Source: Pyxidicoccus xibeiensis (lineage in GTDB: Bacteria; Myxococcota; Myxococcia; Myxococcales; Myxococcaceae). From it: DNA of 64,000 nt. The notes under the pieces are model-generated. The model saw nothing but the letters and a program-made list of their open reading frames with translations. It was not told the origin of the DNA and searched no databases. Positions 1-7,981 of the stretch are shown here, piece by piece; the first letter of the stretch is position 1; each line of letters starts with the position of its first letter. The translations under genes and the position numbers were made by a program. The stretch covers positions 248,001 through 312,000 of the forward strand of contig NZ_JAJVKV010000004.1 in the NCBI RefSeq assembly GCF_024198175.1, read 5' to 3'.

Positions 1-1356
1 CTCGGTGAGGTCCAGGTCGAACTCGATGCTCCCGCCGGAGCGGGCCGCCGCGGGCGGCGCGGGCGGAACCGCCGCACGGGGCGGCGGAGGCGGAGGCGTC
101 ACGGCCGCCGCGCGGGGCGGAGGCGGAGGCGCGACAGGTGCCTCCTCCATGGCCTCGGAGAGGTCCAGGTCGAACTCGAACGCGCCACCCGAGCGGGCCG
201 CCGCGGGCGCCGGAGGCGGAGCCACCGGAGCGCGAGGCGGAGGCGCGGGCGCGGGCCTCGGCGCCGCGGGCTTCGGCGCGGTGGGCGCTTCCTCGAAGGC
301 ATCCGAGAGGTCGAGCTCGAACTCCAGACCGCCACCCGAGGGGGCGGCGGGAGGCGGAGGCGGCGAAGTCCTGGGAGCCGCGGCGCGAGGCGGAGGCGGC
401 GGCGCCGGGCGGGCCGTAGCCTCCACGGCATCCCCCAGGTCCAGCTCGAACTCCAGGCCCCCACCGGAGGGAGCCGCACCGGAAGGCGGCTCCAGCTCCA
501 GCGTGACGCCGACCTCGATGGGTGACTCGTCGAGCGGCAGCCCCATGGCCACGGGCGCGCCGGGGTCCGCGGCCTCCATCTCGAAGTCGAGCCCGGGCAG
601 CGGCTCGTCCCCGTCCGGGGGCAGGGGCGGCGGAGGGGTGCTCGCGATGAGCTCCTCCAGCGGGATGTCCACGTCGTCGTCGGCGGGCGGCGGCGGGGCG
701 AAGGCCATCGCCGGGAAGGGCGCGGGAGTCCGCGGCTCTGCGACTGGCGGGGGAAAGTCGAAGGGCTCGTCCGCGACGGGCGCTGACGGCCCTCCCGCCG
801 ACTCCAGGTCATCGAAGAGCGAGTCGAGCGCCATGCCCCCCGCCGCGCGCGGCGCGGGCGCCGGAGGCACGGGCCGGGTGGGAGCAGGAGGTGCCGGAGG
901 AGCAGGCGGCACGGGGCGCGCCTGCATGGGGGCCACCCGGGGCGCCTGCATGGGGGCCACGGCCGGGGCCACGGAGGGCGCGATGGAGGGCAGCGGCGTC
1001 TGGGTGAGCGCGGGGGCATCCGCCTTGCGCTGCAGGAGCATCTTGTCGACGAGCGCGCGGCTCGCCGGGTCCAGCTCGTCGAACTGGAGCCCCATTCCGG
1101 GCGGGCCCGCGGGGTCTCCCACGTCGCGGACCCAGCGCACCGTGGCGGCGCCGCGCAGCACGCGCACGCCCCCGGCAATCTGTACCTCGAACTTGACGGG
1201 TGTCCCCACGGGCTGCGGGGTGCGCGAGCGGACGAACATCCCACCCGGGCTCAGGTTGGTGGCGAACTCCTCCGCGAAGCTCCCCACCGTTTCATGCTTG
1301 AGCTTCACCAGCAGACCCACTGCTTTGCGGTCCGTGGTGCGCCTGCCTTGATCCAT
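1..1356 (-). CDS. PilZ-domain protein with Pro/Ala-rich tail carrying acidic repeats (3' end beyond window)
   Basis: Starts at ATG 1356 and runs off the left edge (at least 452 residues). The first ~100 residues form a PilZ domain. An RxxxR motif lies at residues 6-10 and an NxSxxG motif (NLSPGG) about 30 residues later; together these are the known c-di-GMP-binding signature, and both look intact. After about residue 110 the protein becomes a long Pro/Ala-rich linker. It contains at least four copies of an acidic module of the form SGG-x-[FL]EF[DE]LDL[SG][DE]A, separated by PPPPRAA-type linkers, and the last visible copy reaches the window edge. The domain order suggests a c-di-GMP receptor that presents repeated acidic motifs to a partner, perhaps in motility or development. 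The PilZ call is firm; the role of the tail is inference. Confidence 0.85.
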   Translation of the reverse strand, partial: MDQGRRTTDRKAVGLLVKLKHETVGSFAEEFATNLSPGGMFVRSRTPQPVGTPVKFEVQIAGGVRVLRGAATVRWVRDVGDPAGPPGMGLQFDELDPASRALVDKMLLQRKADAPALTQTPLPSIAPSVAPAVAPMQAPRVAPMQARPVPPAPPAPPAPTRPVPPAPAPRAAGGMALDSLFDDLESAGGPSAPVADEPFDFPPPVAEPRTPAPFPAMAFAPPPPADDDVDIPLEELIASTPPPPLPPDGDEPLPGLDFEMEAADPGAPVAMGLPLDESPIEVGVTLELEPPSGAAPSGGGLEFELDLGDAVEATARPAPPPPPRAAAPRTSPPPPPAAPSGGGLEFELDLSDAFEEAPTAPKPAAPRPAPAPPPRAPVAPPPAPAAARSGGAFEFDLDLSEAMEEAPVAPPPPPRAAAVTPPPPPPRAAVPPAPPAAARSGGSIEFDLDLTE

Positions 1357-1500
1357 AGCGGGCGACAATCGCGGTACGGGCCTCGCGGCTCAAGAGGGTT
1401 TTGACCCTTCGCCTGCCTGCACGGCCGATGGTGGACAGCAGGTACGCCTCCGGCCTACCTGTACCTTCCTGTATCCTGGCAACCCCTTCCGGGAGCTTTC

Positions 1501-2643
1501 ATGAGCACAGCCACTCTCACCGCCCCCCTGCCTGCCCGCCAGGGGTGGCTCGTGGACCGGCGCCACGACCTGATTTCCACGGTGGGTGGGGTCGCCGCGA
1601 GTCTCGCGCTGGTAGGGCTTCATGTCTGGGGTGGCGTGAGCAGCCTGGTGCTGTGGTGGGCGTGGGTGCTGATGCTGGATGGGCCGCACCTGTTCGCCAC
1701 GGTGTCGCGCACGTACCTGGACACGCGCGAGTGGCAGGTGCGGCGGCGATTGCTGCTGGGCAGCCTGGGGTGGTTCGCGGCGGGGCCGCTGTGCTTCGGC
1801 GTGTCGGCGGCGCTGGGGACGCAGGTGCCGTTCGTGGTGTTCCTCACGCTGGCGTCGCTGTGGGCGTACTGGCACGTGGTGCGGCAGCACTACGGCATCA
1901 TGGTGCTGTACCAGCGCAAGGGTGGCCCGCTGTCACCGCTGGACCGGCGGCTGGACAGCGTGACGCTGTACACGGGGCTGCTGGCGCCATTCCTCGCGTT
2001 CGCGGTGACGCACCCGGTGGCGCGCAAGCGGCTGGGGCTGACGGGCACGCCGACGTGGGAGCCGGTGGTGGCGGGGGCGTGCTTCGCGCTGGTGCTGGCG
2101 CTGGTGGTGCTCTACGCCGTCCGCCAGGTGCTGCGGTGGCGCGCGGGGCAGCGGGTGAACGGGCCGAAGCTGCTGATGATGGGGGCGGCGCTGGGGCTGA
2201 CGGCGCTGGTCTTCTGGCCGTCGGTGTCGGCGCGGATGGACTTCATCATGTTCGCCGTGGCTGTGACGGCGTTCCACAACGTGCAGTACCACGGCGTGGT
2301 CTGGTTCTATCACCGCAACCGCTACCACGCGGCCGGGGTGGACGCGGCGCACTTCGGCTGGGCGCCGCGCGTGAGCAGGCGGTTCGTCATCTATGCGGTG
2401 TGTGGCGTCGTCTTCACGCTGCTGTATCGCGGGCTGGGCTGCGGCTTCGGCGCGCACCCGGGCTGTGGCGGCTTCGACCTGCGGATGCCGCTGGCCGCGG
2501 GGCTGACGCTGCGCGACTTCATGGAAGGCCTCATCTGGGGCTTCGCGCTGCACCACTACTACCTGGACCAGAAAATCTGGCGCGTGAGCCGGGACGCGGG
2601 GCTGAACAAGGACCTGAAGCTGGGCTCGGCCCCGGCGACGTAG
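1501..2643 (+). CDS. Polytopic membrane protein with conserved-looking histidine clusters, function unknown
   Basis: 380 residues; ATG at 1501 follows GGGAG at good spacing. About eight hydrophobic segments can be seen (for example 24-45, 49-60, 86-105, 108-125, 155-170, 188-208, 224-240, 246-262, 295-308). Histidines sit at or near membrane segments: H63, H125 and H130 (WHVVRQHYG), H259 and H264 (FHNVQYH), H271, H276, and H351/H352 (HHYYLDQ) near the C-terminus. This spacing resembles integral-membrane, metal-dependent desaturase or oxygenase families such as Brp/Blh, but I do not recognise the family. It is monocistronic, with a convergent gene 11 bases downstream. Confidence 0.75.
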   Translation: MSTATLTAPLPARQGWLVDRRHDLISTVGGVAASLALVGLHVWGGVSSLVLWWAWVLMLDGPHLFATVSRTYLDTREWQVRRRLLLGSLGWFAAGPLCFGVSAALGTQVPFVVFLTLASLWAYWHVVRQHYGIMVLYQRKGGPLSPLDRRLDSVTLYTGLLAPFLAFAVTHPVARKRLGLTGTPTWEPVVAGACFALVLALVVLYAVRQVLRWRAGQRVNGPKLLMMGAALGLTALVFWPSVSARMDFIMFAVAVTAFHNVQYHGVVWFYHRNRYHAAGVDAAHFGWAPRVSRRFVIYAVCGVVFTLLYRGLGCGFGAHPGCGGFDLRMPLAAGLTLRDFMEGLIWGFALHHYYLDQKIWRVSRDAGLNKDLKLGSAPAT

Positions 2644-2654
2644 GGACGGCGGCC

Positions 2655-3041
2655 TCAGGGCCCGGCGGGAGCGCTGAAGGGGTGGTCGATGATGTAGAGC
2701 CAGCGCCCGTCCTCCTGCCGGCGGACCACCTCAGCGGTGCGCCCCTCGACCACCAGGGGGCCGCCGTCCGGTGCGCGGCCTTCGAGCCGGAACCGGGCGC
2801 TCAACAGGGACAGGTCGCCGACGGTGTGAGCGAAGAGGTTGGTCGACTCCATGCGACCGCCCAACGCGAGCAGTCCCTCCAACTCCGCGCGGATGTCCCC
2901 GAGCCCGCGCCGGTCCACCTCGCCGTGGCCCACCAGCAGGGCGTTGGGCTCGTAGAGGGCTATCAGCGCCTCGATACGTCCCGTGTTGAAGGCCGCGGCG
3001 AAGGCTGCGTTCATGTCGGCGGGCTGCCTGACGTCCGTCAT
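2655..3041 (-). CDS. SnoaL/DUF4440-like NTF2-fold protein
   Basis: 128 residues with the pattern of small NTF2-fold proteins. An N-terminal helix (MNAAFAAAFNTG) is followed by IEALIALYEPNALLV, a middle helix with LGDIRAELEGLL, and a final beta part ending in WLYIIDHPFSAP. Families of this kind include ketosteroid-isomerase-like enzymes and many proteins of unknown role. Two ATGs lie in frame at 3047 and 3041. The AGGAG at 3048-3052 abuts the first but is 6 bases from the second, so 3041 is chosen. It is divergent from the winged-helix regulator at 3147, which probably controls it through the palindrome between them. Confidence 0.8.
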   Translation of the reverse strand: MTDVRQPADMNAAFAAAFNTGRIEALIALYEPNALLVGHGEVDRRGLGDIRAELEGLLALGGRMESTNLFAHTVGDLSLLSARFRLEGRAPDGGPLVVEGRTAEVVRRQEDGRWLYIIDHPFSAPAGP

Positions 3042-3103
3042 CGTCATCTCCTGGGTGGTGCGTGTTTGCCCAAGGTGCGTGATTTCGGAGGACGGCGAAA
3101 GGA

Positions 3104-3119
3104 GTTACACGGACGTAAC
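3104..3119. promoter_or_regulatory. Operator-like inverted repeat in the divergent SnoaL/HxlR-like intergenic region
   Basis: GTTAC-N6-GTAAC, with perfect 5-base arms, lies in the 99-base gap between two divergent start codons, 27 bases upstream of the regulator ATG. Placement and symmetry fit a binding site for the dimeric winged-helix protein encoded next to it. The binding is inferred from position only. Confidence 0.4.
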
Positions 3120-3146
3120 CAGGTCAGCGGCGGACGAGGTGGAGCG

Positions 3147-3458
3147 ATGCCGAAGGGTGAAGATGGGGTCTGCATCATCGAGCGGCGGCTGGCAGCCCTC
3201 GCCGGACGCTTCCGCGCGGAAATCCTGAAGGCCCTCGAAGGGGGAGAGGTGCACTTCAATGCCCTCAAGCGCCTGACAGGTGCCTCGGCGAACAGCCTGA
3301 CCCGCCAGGTGCGCGCGCTGGAGGAGGAGGGGCTCGTCACCTCCCGGCGCGAGACGCGGTGGGGCCGGAATCAGTACGGCCTGACGGACGCGGGGCGGCA
3401 AGCGCTCGCGTTGCTGGATGCGGTGGCGAAGCTCCAGGAACCCGAGCCGCGCTCCTGA
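3147..3458 (+). CDS. HxlR/MarR-like winged-helix transcriptional regulator
   Basis: 103 residues. The protein follows the HxlR plan: CIIERRLAALAGRFRAEIL (start helix), a helix-turn-helix around HFNALKRLTGASANSLTRQVRALEEEGLV (residues ~36-65), a wing (SRRETRWGRNQYGLT) and a C-terminal helix for dimerisation. The N-terminal Cys at residue ~9 matches the Cys often seen in HxlR redox-sensing members. ATG 3147 has GGTGGAGCG just upstream. A much longer open frame extends upstream in this phase through the preceding genes, but its sequence there is not protein-like. The divergent SnoaL-like gene is the likely target. Confidence 0.8.
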   Translation: MPKGEDGVCIIERRLAALAGRFRAEILKALEGGEVHFNALKRLTGASANSLTRQVRALEEEGLVTSRRETRWGRNQYGLTDAGRQALALLDAVAKLQEPEPRS

Positions 3459-3582
3459 GCCCGTCCGCCAGCTGGCAGAAGGGTGCCTGCCGCCTGCACT
3501 CCCGGCCGGCCACCGCCCGGGACCTGACATCCAGCGAGACGAAGCGGTGCGAAGCCGGAGTCAGGTGCTACCCTGCGCCGTG

Positions 3583-4599
3583 ATGAAGCGTCTCGCTATC
3601 GTTTTGTGTGTGGTCGTCGTGCTCGCGGCCGTGGCTGGAACGGGTGCCTTCCTGTGGGCGGAGGGACAGGTCCAGAGCACCATGGCCCCGCCCGGCGCGG
3701 CCACCGTGGAGTTCACCGTCCCCAAGGGCACGTCCGGGCGCGGCCTGGGCACGCTGCTCGCCTCGCAGGGCCTCATCCGCGACGCGCGCATCTGGCGCTG
3801 GCACCTGTACCGGCGCGGCGCCTTCGCCCCCAAGGCGGGCCGCCACGAGGTGAGCCCGTCCATGACGGTGGCGGAGCTGGCCACCGCGCTGGAGGGCAGC
3901 CCCATCCCCGAGGACGTCCCGTTCGTCGTGGTGGAGGGCTGGCGCCTGCGCGACACGGACGCCGCGCTCGCCGCCGCCAACCTCATCACCCCGGGCGCGT
4001 ACATCGCCGCCGCCAGCAACCCGTCGAAGTTCACCGCGCCCTTCCCGCTGCCCACGAAGAGCCTGGAGGGCTACCTCTACCCGGAGACCTACGGCGTCAT
4101 CCCGGGAAAGCTGGACGTGAATGCGCTCATCCAGCGCCAGCTGGACGCCTTCGGCGAGCGCTTCTACATGCCCAACCGCGAGGCCATCGCCAAGAGCGGC
4201 CGCACGCTGCACGAGGTCGTGGTGATGGCCTCCATGCTGGAGCGCGAGGAGCCCGTGCCGGAGCAGCGGCCCCTGGTGGCCGGCATCCTCTGGAAGCGCG
4301 TGGACAAGGGCTTCCCGCTCGGCGTGGACGCGACGTCGCGCTACGAGCTGGCGCAGTGGAACGACCGCGGCGCCTTCCTCAAGCGGCTGAGGGACCCGCA
4401 GGACCCGTACAACACCCGGCACCGCAAGGGCCTGCCGCCCGGCCCCATCGGCGCGCCCACGGTGGCCTCGCTCCAGGCGGCCATGTCTCCCAAGCCGAGC
4501 GAGTTCTGGTACTACCTGCACGACGCCGAGCGCCGGCTGCACCCCTCGCGCAACGCCCAGGAGCACGAGGCGCTGCGCCGCAAGTACAACGTGTACTGA
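3583..4599 (+). CDS. mltG: Endolytic murein transglycosylase MltG (YceG-like)
   Basis: 338 residues, close to the ~340 of E. coli MltG. One N-terminal membrane anchor (residues 4-26) is followed by a LysM-like region (~40-100) and the YceG catalytic domain. Family landmarks are EGYLYPETY at 163-170, the catalytic glutamate E220 in ASMLEREE, and PYNTRHRKGLPPGPIGAP at 275-292. The enzyme cuts nascent peptidoglycan strands near the inner membrane and is thought to set glycan length. ATG 3583 is chosen because the hydrophobic anchor begins right there; an in-frame GTG at 3580 is an alternative. The 124 bases upstream hold no clear gene. Confidence 0.93.
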   Translation: MKRLAIVLCVVVVLAAVAGTGAFLWAEGQVQSTMAPPGAATVEFTVPKGTSGRGLGTLLASQGLIRDARIWRWHLYRRGAFAPKAGRHEVSPSMTVAELATALEGSPIPEDVPFVVVEGWRLRDTDAALAAANLITPGAYIAAASNPSKFTAPFPLPTKSLEGYLYPETYGVIPGKLDVNALIQRQLDAFGERFYMPNREAIAKSGRTLHEVVVMASMLEREEPVPEQRPLVAGILWKRVDKGFPLGVDATSRYELAQWNDRGAFLKRLRDPQDPYNTRHRKGLPPGPIGAPTVASLQAAMSPKPSEFWYYLHDAERRLHPSRNAQEHEALRRKYNVY

Positions 4600-4617
4600 G
4601 GCTGCAGGGCCCGGGCG

Positions 4618-4657
4618 CCCCGCTTCTTGGAAGGAACGCTCCTTCCACTCAGCGGGG
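4618..4657. terminator. Two-step hairpin between convergent genes (bidirectional terminator candidate)
   Basis: CCCCGCT (4618-4624) pairs with AGCGGGG (4651-4657). Inside it, GGAAGGA (4629-4635) pairs with TCCTTCC (4640-4646) around a 4-base loop. The structure sits just after the mltG stop and overlaps the stop codon of the gene on the other strand. There is no long T run. The inner 18 bases match the TetR-gene palindrome at 16960-16977 at 17 of 18 positions. Confidence 0.5.
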
Positions 4658-5953
4658 AGCCGGGCTGGAGACCGCCAGCCCGGGCCAGTGCGCCGTGACG
4701 GCACGAATCGCGGCGCCACCGCGCTGAGCGAGCCGGATGGACATCTTCGAGCCCTCGCGGGACAGCTCGAGCACCAACGCGTCCCCCGTGAGCTCCCAGT
4801 CGATGTCCCTCGGCTCCCAGAGCACGCAGCTCCGCCCGGCGGCGGCCACCTTGCGCAGCAGCGCGTCCATGCGCTCTTCAGGCAGGCACTGGAGCTGGTC
4901 GATGAGCAGCTCCATGGAGGCCTCCGAGTCCTCCCAGCCCAGCCAGGGAGAGAAGATGGCGGGCTCCCTCGCTCCGGTGAGGGTTTCGAGGAGCGAGCGG
5001 GCCTCCATGTCGGGGATGAAGAGGACGAAGTCCGGCCGGAGGAACACTTGCCCGTCCTCGTCCGGGAGCCGGGTGCGCCCGGGCGGATGGGAGCGCCGTG
5101 CGCGCACGACGGAGATGATGCGCCGGGGGTCCGGCGTGGCCGCCGCGCCGCGAAACTCCTTGTGCCGCCGGATGGAGAGGAGCGCGACGAGCCGGGAGGC
5201 CCCTGAAATGTGGTGCAGCGTCAGGGGCTTGTCGCCGAAGAACGTGATGTTCCCGGTGGCGGGGCTCACTTCGACGGCGCTGTCTCCGAGCGCGGAGAGA
5301 GGGACCTCCACCGACAGGCCCAGGCGTGGCTCCCAGATCAACCGCTCCGAGGTGAGCCAGTAGCTGCCGGAGCGCGTCCAGAGCAGGACGATGAAGCCCA
5401 GCTGCAGCGTCACCGCGGCCCACAGCCCCAGGAAGTACGCAGCGAAGGCCAGGGCCAGCAGGAAGCGCAGGAGCAGGCCGGCGGGTGGAAGCTCCGTGCT
5501 CCCCGCCAGCAAGAGCGACTCGCCCTTGCCCGGTGGAAGGGGCATCAGGAGCACCAGGGCCTCGAGCCGCTTGAGCCGCTCCGCCAGCGTTCCCCACTCG
5601 CCCAGGCCCAGCCGCCGCGCGATGAGCCGTGAGAGCCGCTCGCGCTCCGCCTCATGCTCGCGCAGCAGGCGGCTCGCGGCCCCGCTCGCATCCTGCTCGC
5701 GCTGAGCCCGGCGCCGGAGCGACTCCAGCGCTTCGAGCACCGCCGGCTCCGCGCCAAGGAGTCTCTGGAGGGACTCCGCCGCGTAGCGCAGCCGCCGTCC
5801 CCAGGCCATTCCGCCGAGGGCCGTGGACAGCGTCTGGGAGTGCGTGGACGCGGTTTCGAGCAGCTCGAGCCCGCCCTCGAGCTGTCTGCGCAGGGCGCTC
5901 GTCTCAGGGCTCTCCGATTCGATGTCCCTGGTGCGTGCCGTGGCCTTCCGCAT
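4649..5953 (-). CDS. Membrane protein with N-terminal coiled coil and PH-like domain, function unknown
   Basis: 434 residues from ATG 5953; an in-frame GTG at 5971 is an alternative, and neither has a strong ribosome site. Residues ~15-135 are helical and charged, rich in Leu/Arg/Glu (coiled-coil-like). Two adjacent hydrophobic segments follow (~159-177 and 178-193). Then comes a stretch reading as a bacterial PH-like fold: SGSYWLTSERLIWEPRL, then VEVPLSALGDSAVEV, then ITFFGDKPLTLHHI (~195-265). The last ~170 residues are unassigned and contain many acidic and Trp residues. It is probably an inner-membrane protein with both ends in the cytoplasm. The 3' end lies in the hairpin shared with mltG. 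Confidence 0.75.
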   Translation of the reverse strand: MRKATARTRDIESESPETSALRRQLEGGLELLETASTHSQTLSTALGGMAWGRRLRYAAESLQRLLGAEPAVLEALESLRRRAQREQDASGAASRLLREHEAERERLSRLIARRLGLGEWGTLAERLKRLEALVLLMPLPPGKGESLLLAGSTELPPAGLLLRFLLALAFAAYFLGLWAAVTLQLGFIVLLWTRSGSYWLTSERLIWEPRLGLSVEVPLSALGDSAVEVSPATGNITFFGDKPLTLHHISGASRLVALLSIRRHKEFRGAAATPDPRRIISVVRARRSHPPGRTRLPDEDGQVFLRPDFVLFIPDMEARSLLETLTGAREPAIFSPWLGWEDSEASMELLIDQLQCLPEERMDALLRKVAAAGRSCVLWEPRDIDWELTGDALVLELSREGSKMSIRLAQRGGAAIRAVTAHWPGLAVSSPAPR

Positions 5954-6051
5954 CAGGCAACAACGTAGCACCTGGCCATGAGCGGCTGCTCACGCCACCT
6001 TCGAGACACGTTGGGTGTCATGATGCTCCCGCATTCTCGAGAGGAGCGGGC

Positions 6052-7149
6052 ATGTCAGCGCATGTCGACCTGAAGCACTGGGCTCCCCGGCTGGCGGTCT
6101 TCCGGTTCTACGTTCCCTCGCGCGGCAATGCCGATAGCCATCCTGTACGGCTACGGGCCTTGTTCCACCTGCCGACGGAGGCCCTCAAGCGCGAGCTCCT
6201 GGGCACCCTGGGGCTGGCCTCCTGGCGGGAGGGGGCATGGAATGCCTCCCACGTCGCCGGAGGTGTGTTGCGGAGCTTGCCACGCGGCAGCTCGGTGACC
6301 CTGGCCACCTCCGGGGCAGACCCCGTCACCGAGGCGGACTGCGAGCACGCTGCGAGGGTGGAGCCGCTGCTCGCGCACTACCGTCGGTACGTCATCGACC
6401 CTCCCGAGGAGAGTCGGGACTGTCTCAGCCCGAAACATCACCCCGAGCTGTTCGTCCCGCCCGCGCGCGTCGTCTCCTCGTCCGCCCAGGTGCCCTACAC
6501 CCCTGCCGATGCCCAGGAGGAGCTTCGGGTCAGCGAGTTCATCAAGGAGGTGCGGAGCACGGGCACGGTGTCGCGCGACATGCTCCAGCAGCTCGAGGCG
6601 ACCCATCAGGAGGGGAGCCCCGAAGCCCGGGAGCGCGTGGAGCGGATGATGCTGGCCATCCAGGAGACCGTGCATGAGGGCCACCTGGTGACGGTCTCCG
6701 GTACCCGGGTGGAGATTCTGCGGGAGCCGCGCGAGTTCTCCATCTGGGCCGCGGAGTGTTTTACCTCCCCGCGAGTGCCCGAGGCGGCGTCCACCGGTTC
6801 CGGAACGGTGACCCTGGATGTGAGCGGAACCTGGGAAGACCCGGTCTGGCTGGCGGGCCGCACACGCAAGCGGGTGGTGCTGAAGCAGGTGGGCGCGGCG
6901 CTGCGTGGCGACTGCTGGGATTTCACCACGGCCGGGCACGGGGCCAGCCTGGAGTGGTCGGGTGCGGTGACGGGCACACTCCACGAGGATGGGTCCGCCG
7001 ATTGGGTCATGCCCCAGTACGGCAGTTATGGCACGGACGTCGTTCGGGGCCGCTTCAGCGGAAGCACCTTCGAGGGAAGCTACGTGGACGTGGAGGAGCC
7101 TCAATACGGAGGCGCTGGCGAGTTCGTGCTGGTCCGTGTCTCCGGGTGA
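6052..7149 (+). CDS. Hypothetical protein
   Basis: 365 residues; ATG 6052 has GAGAGGAG at good spacing, and codon use is normal for the window. No signal peptide or membrane segment is seen. The first ~120 residues are mixed alpha/beta (LAVFRFYVPSRGN, ALFHLPTEALKRELL). Residues ~150-215 are helical and charged. The final ~90 residues (from about 270) form a beta-rich block with repeated Gly/Ser/Thr strands (GTVTLDVSGTWEDPVWLAG, GRFSGSTFEGSYVDVEE). I do not recognise a family. It is divergent from the preceding gene and convergent with the crotonase gene 11 bases away. Confidence 0.7.
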   Translation: MSAHVDLKHWAPRLAVFRFYVPSRGNADSHPVRLRALFHLPTEALKRELLGTLGLASWREGAWNASHVAGGVLRSLPRGSSVTLATSGADPVTEADCEHAARVEPLLAHYRRYVIDPPEESRDCLSPKHHPELFVPPARVVSSSAQVPYTPADAQEELRVSEFIKEVRSTGTVSRDMLQQLEATHQEGSPEARERVERMMLAIQETVHEGHLVTVSGTRVEILREPREFSIWAAECFTSPRVPEAASTGSGTVTLDVSGTWEDPVWLAGRTRKRVVLKQVGAALRGDCWDFTTAGHGASLEWSGAVTGTLHEDGSADWVMPQYGSYGTDVVRGRFSGSTFEGSYVDVEEPQYGGAGEFVLVRVSG

Positions 7150-7160
7150 GGAGGACGGGC

Positions 7161-7952
7161 TCAACGCCCCTGGAAGACCGGGGGCCGGCGCTCCGCCGCG
7201 GCGGCGAGTCCCTCTCCCAGGTCCGCGCTGCCGTAGCTCTCCGCCTGGAAGCGCGCCTCTTCCTCCAGCGCGGTCCTCAGCGCGGTGCGGTCCGGAGCGA
7301 GCCTCCGCTTCAGGGCGCGAATTGCCAGCGGCGCATTGCCGGCAAGCTGCGCAGCGAGTGCCCGGGCCCGGGTGAGCACTCCGCCCGCCGGAGCAGCCTC
7401 CAGCGCGAGCCCGAGCCGCACGGCATCCTTCCCGTCGAAGCGGCGGCCGGTGAGGAGCAGCTCGGCGGCGGCCTGCGCACCGGCCCGCCTGGGCACGAAG
7501 TACGTGGCGCCCATGCCCGGATGCAGGCCGAGCTGCACGAAGTTGAGCGCGAGCTTCGAGTCCTCGCCGACGACGCACAAGTCACACGCGAGCGCCACGC
7601 ACAGGCCCGCGCCGACGGCCGGCCCCTCCACCGCGGCGATGGTGGGCATGGGCAGGTCCAGCACGCTCAGGTAGCGCGCGTAGAACTCGAGCATGAAGGT
7701 GCGCGCCTCCTCGAACGAGGCCTGGCGCAGCCGCTCCAGCATCTTCAAGTCCCCTCCGGCGGAGAACGCGCCACCGGCGCCGGTGAGGACCACCGCCCGC
7801 ACGTCCTGGCGCAGCTTGAGCGCCTCGACATGGGTCCGCAGCGCGGCTCCCAGCTCGGGAGTCATCACGTTGCGGCGGGCGGTGTCATTCAGGGTGAGGG
7901 TCGCGACGGCACCCTCCACCTCCAGCAGGACGTCGGCGGCAGGAGCGGACAT
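7161..7952 (-). CDS. Crotonase-fold enoyl-CoA hydratase/isomerase family protein
   Basis: 263 residues, the usual length. The two oxyanion-hole segments of the crotonase superfamily are present: FSAGGDL at 63-69 and GPAVGAGL at 110-117, with the family helix ending PRRAGAQAAAELLLTGRRF. By alignment to classical enoyl-CoA hydratases, the two catalytic glutamates are replaced by C118 and F138. The segment therefore looks more like PaaG-type isomerases, but the Asp of that group is also not evident (HPGMGA). It is a CoA-thioester enzyme of uncertain reaction. No beta-oxidation partner is adjacent; the nearest related gene is the dehydrogenase near 27 kb. Confidence 0.88.
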   Translation of the reverse strand: MSAPAADVLLEVEGAVATLTLNDTARRNVMTPELGAALRTHVEALKLRQDVRAVVLTGAGGAFSAGGDLKMLERLRQASFEEARTFMLEFYARYLSVLDLPMPTIAAVEGPAVGAGLCVALACDLCVVGEDSKLALNFVQLGLHPGMGATYFVPRRAGAQAAAELLLTGRRFDGKDAVRLGLALEAAPAGGVLTRARALAAQLAGNAPLAIRALKRRLAPDRTALRTALEEEARFQAESYGSADLGEGLAAAAERRPPVFQGR

Positions 7953-7981
7953 GGGCGCGCACTGTAGCGGGACGGCCCGGC

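Noticed and set aside
5-1351. Long open frame on the plus strand opposite the PilZ gene
   Set aside because: It reads as Gly/Ala/Ser runs only, the mirror of the Pro/Ala tail; the minus strand holds the PilZ motifs.
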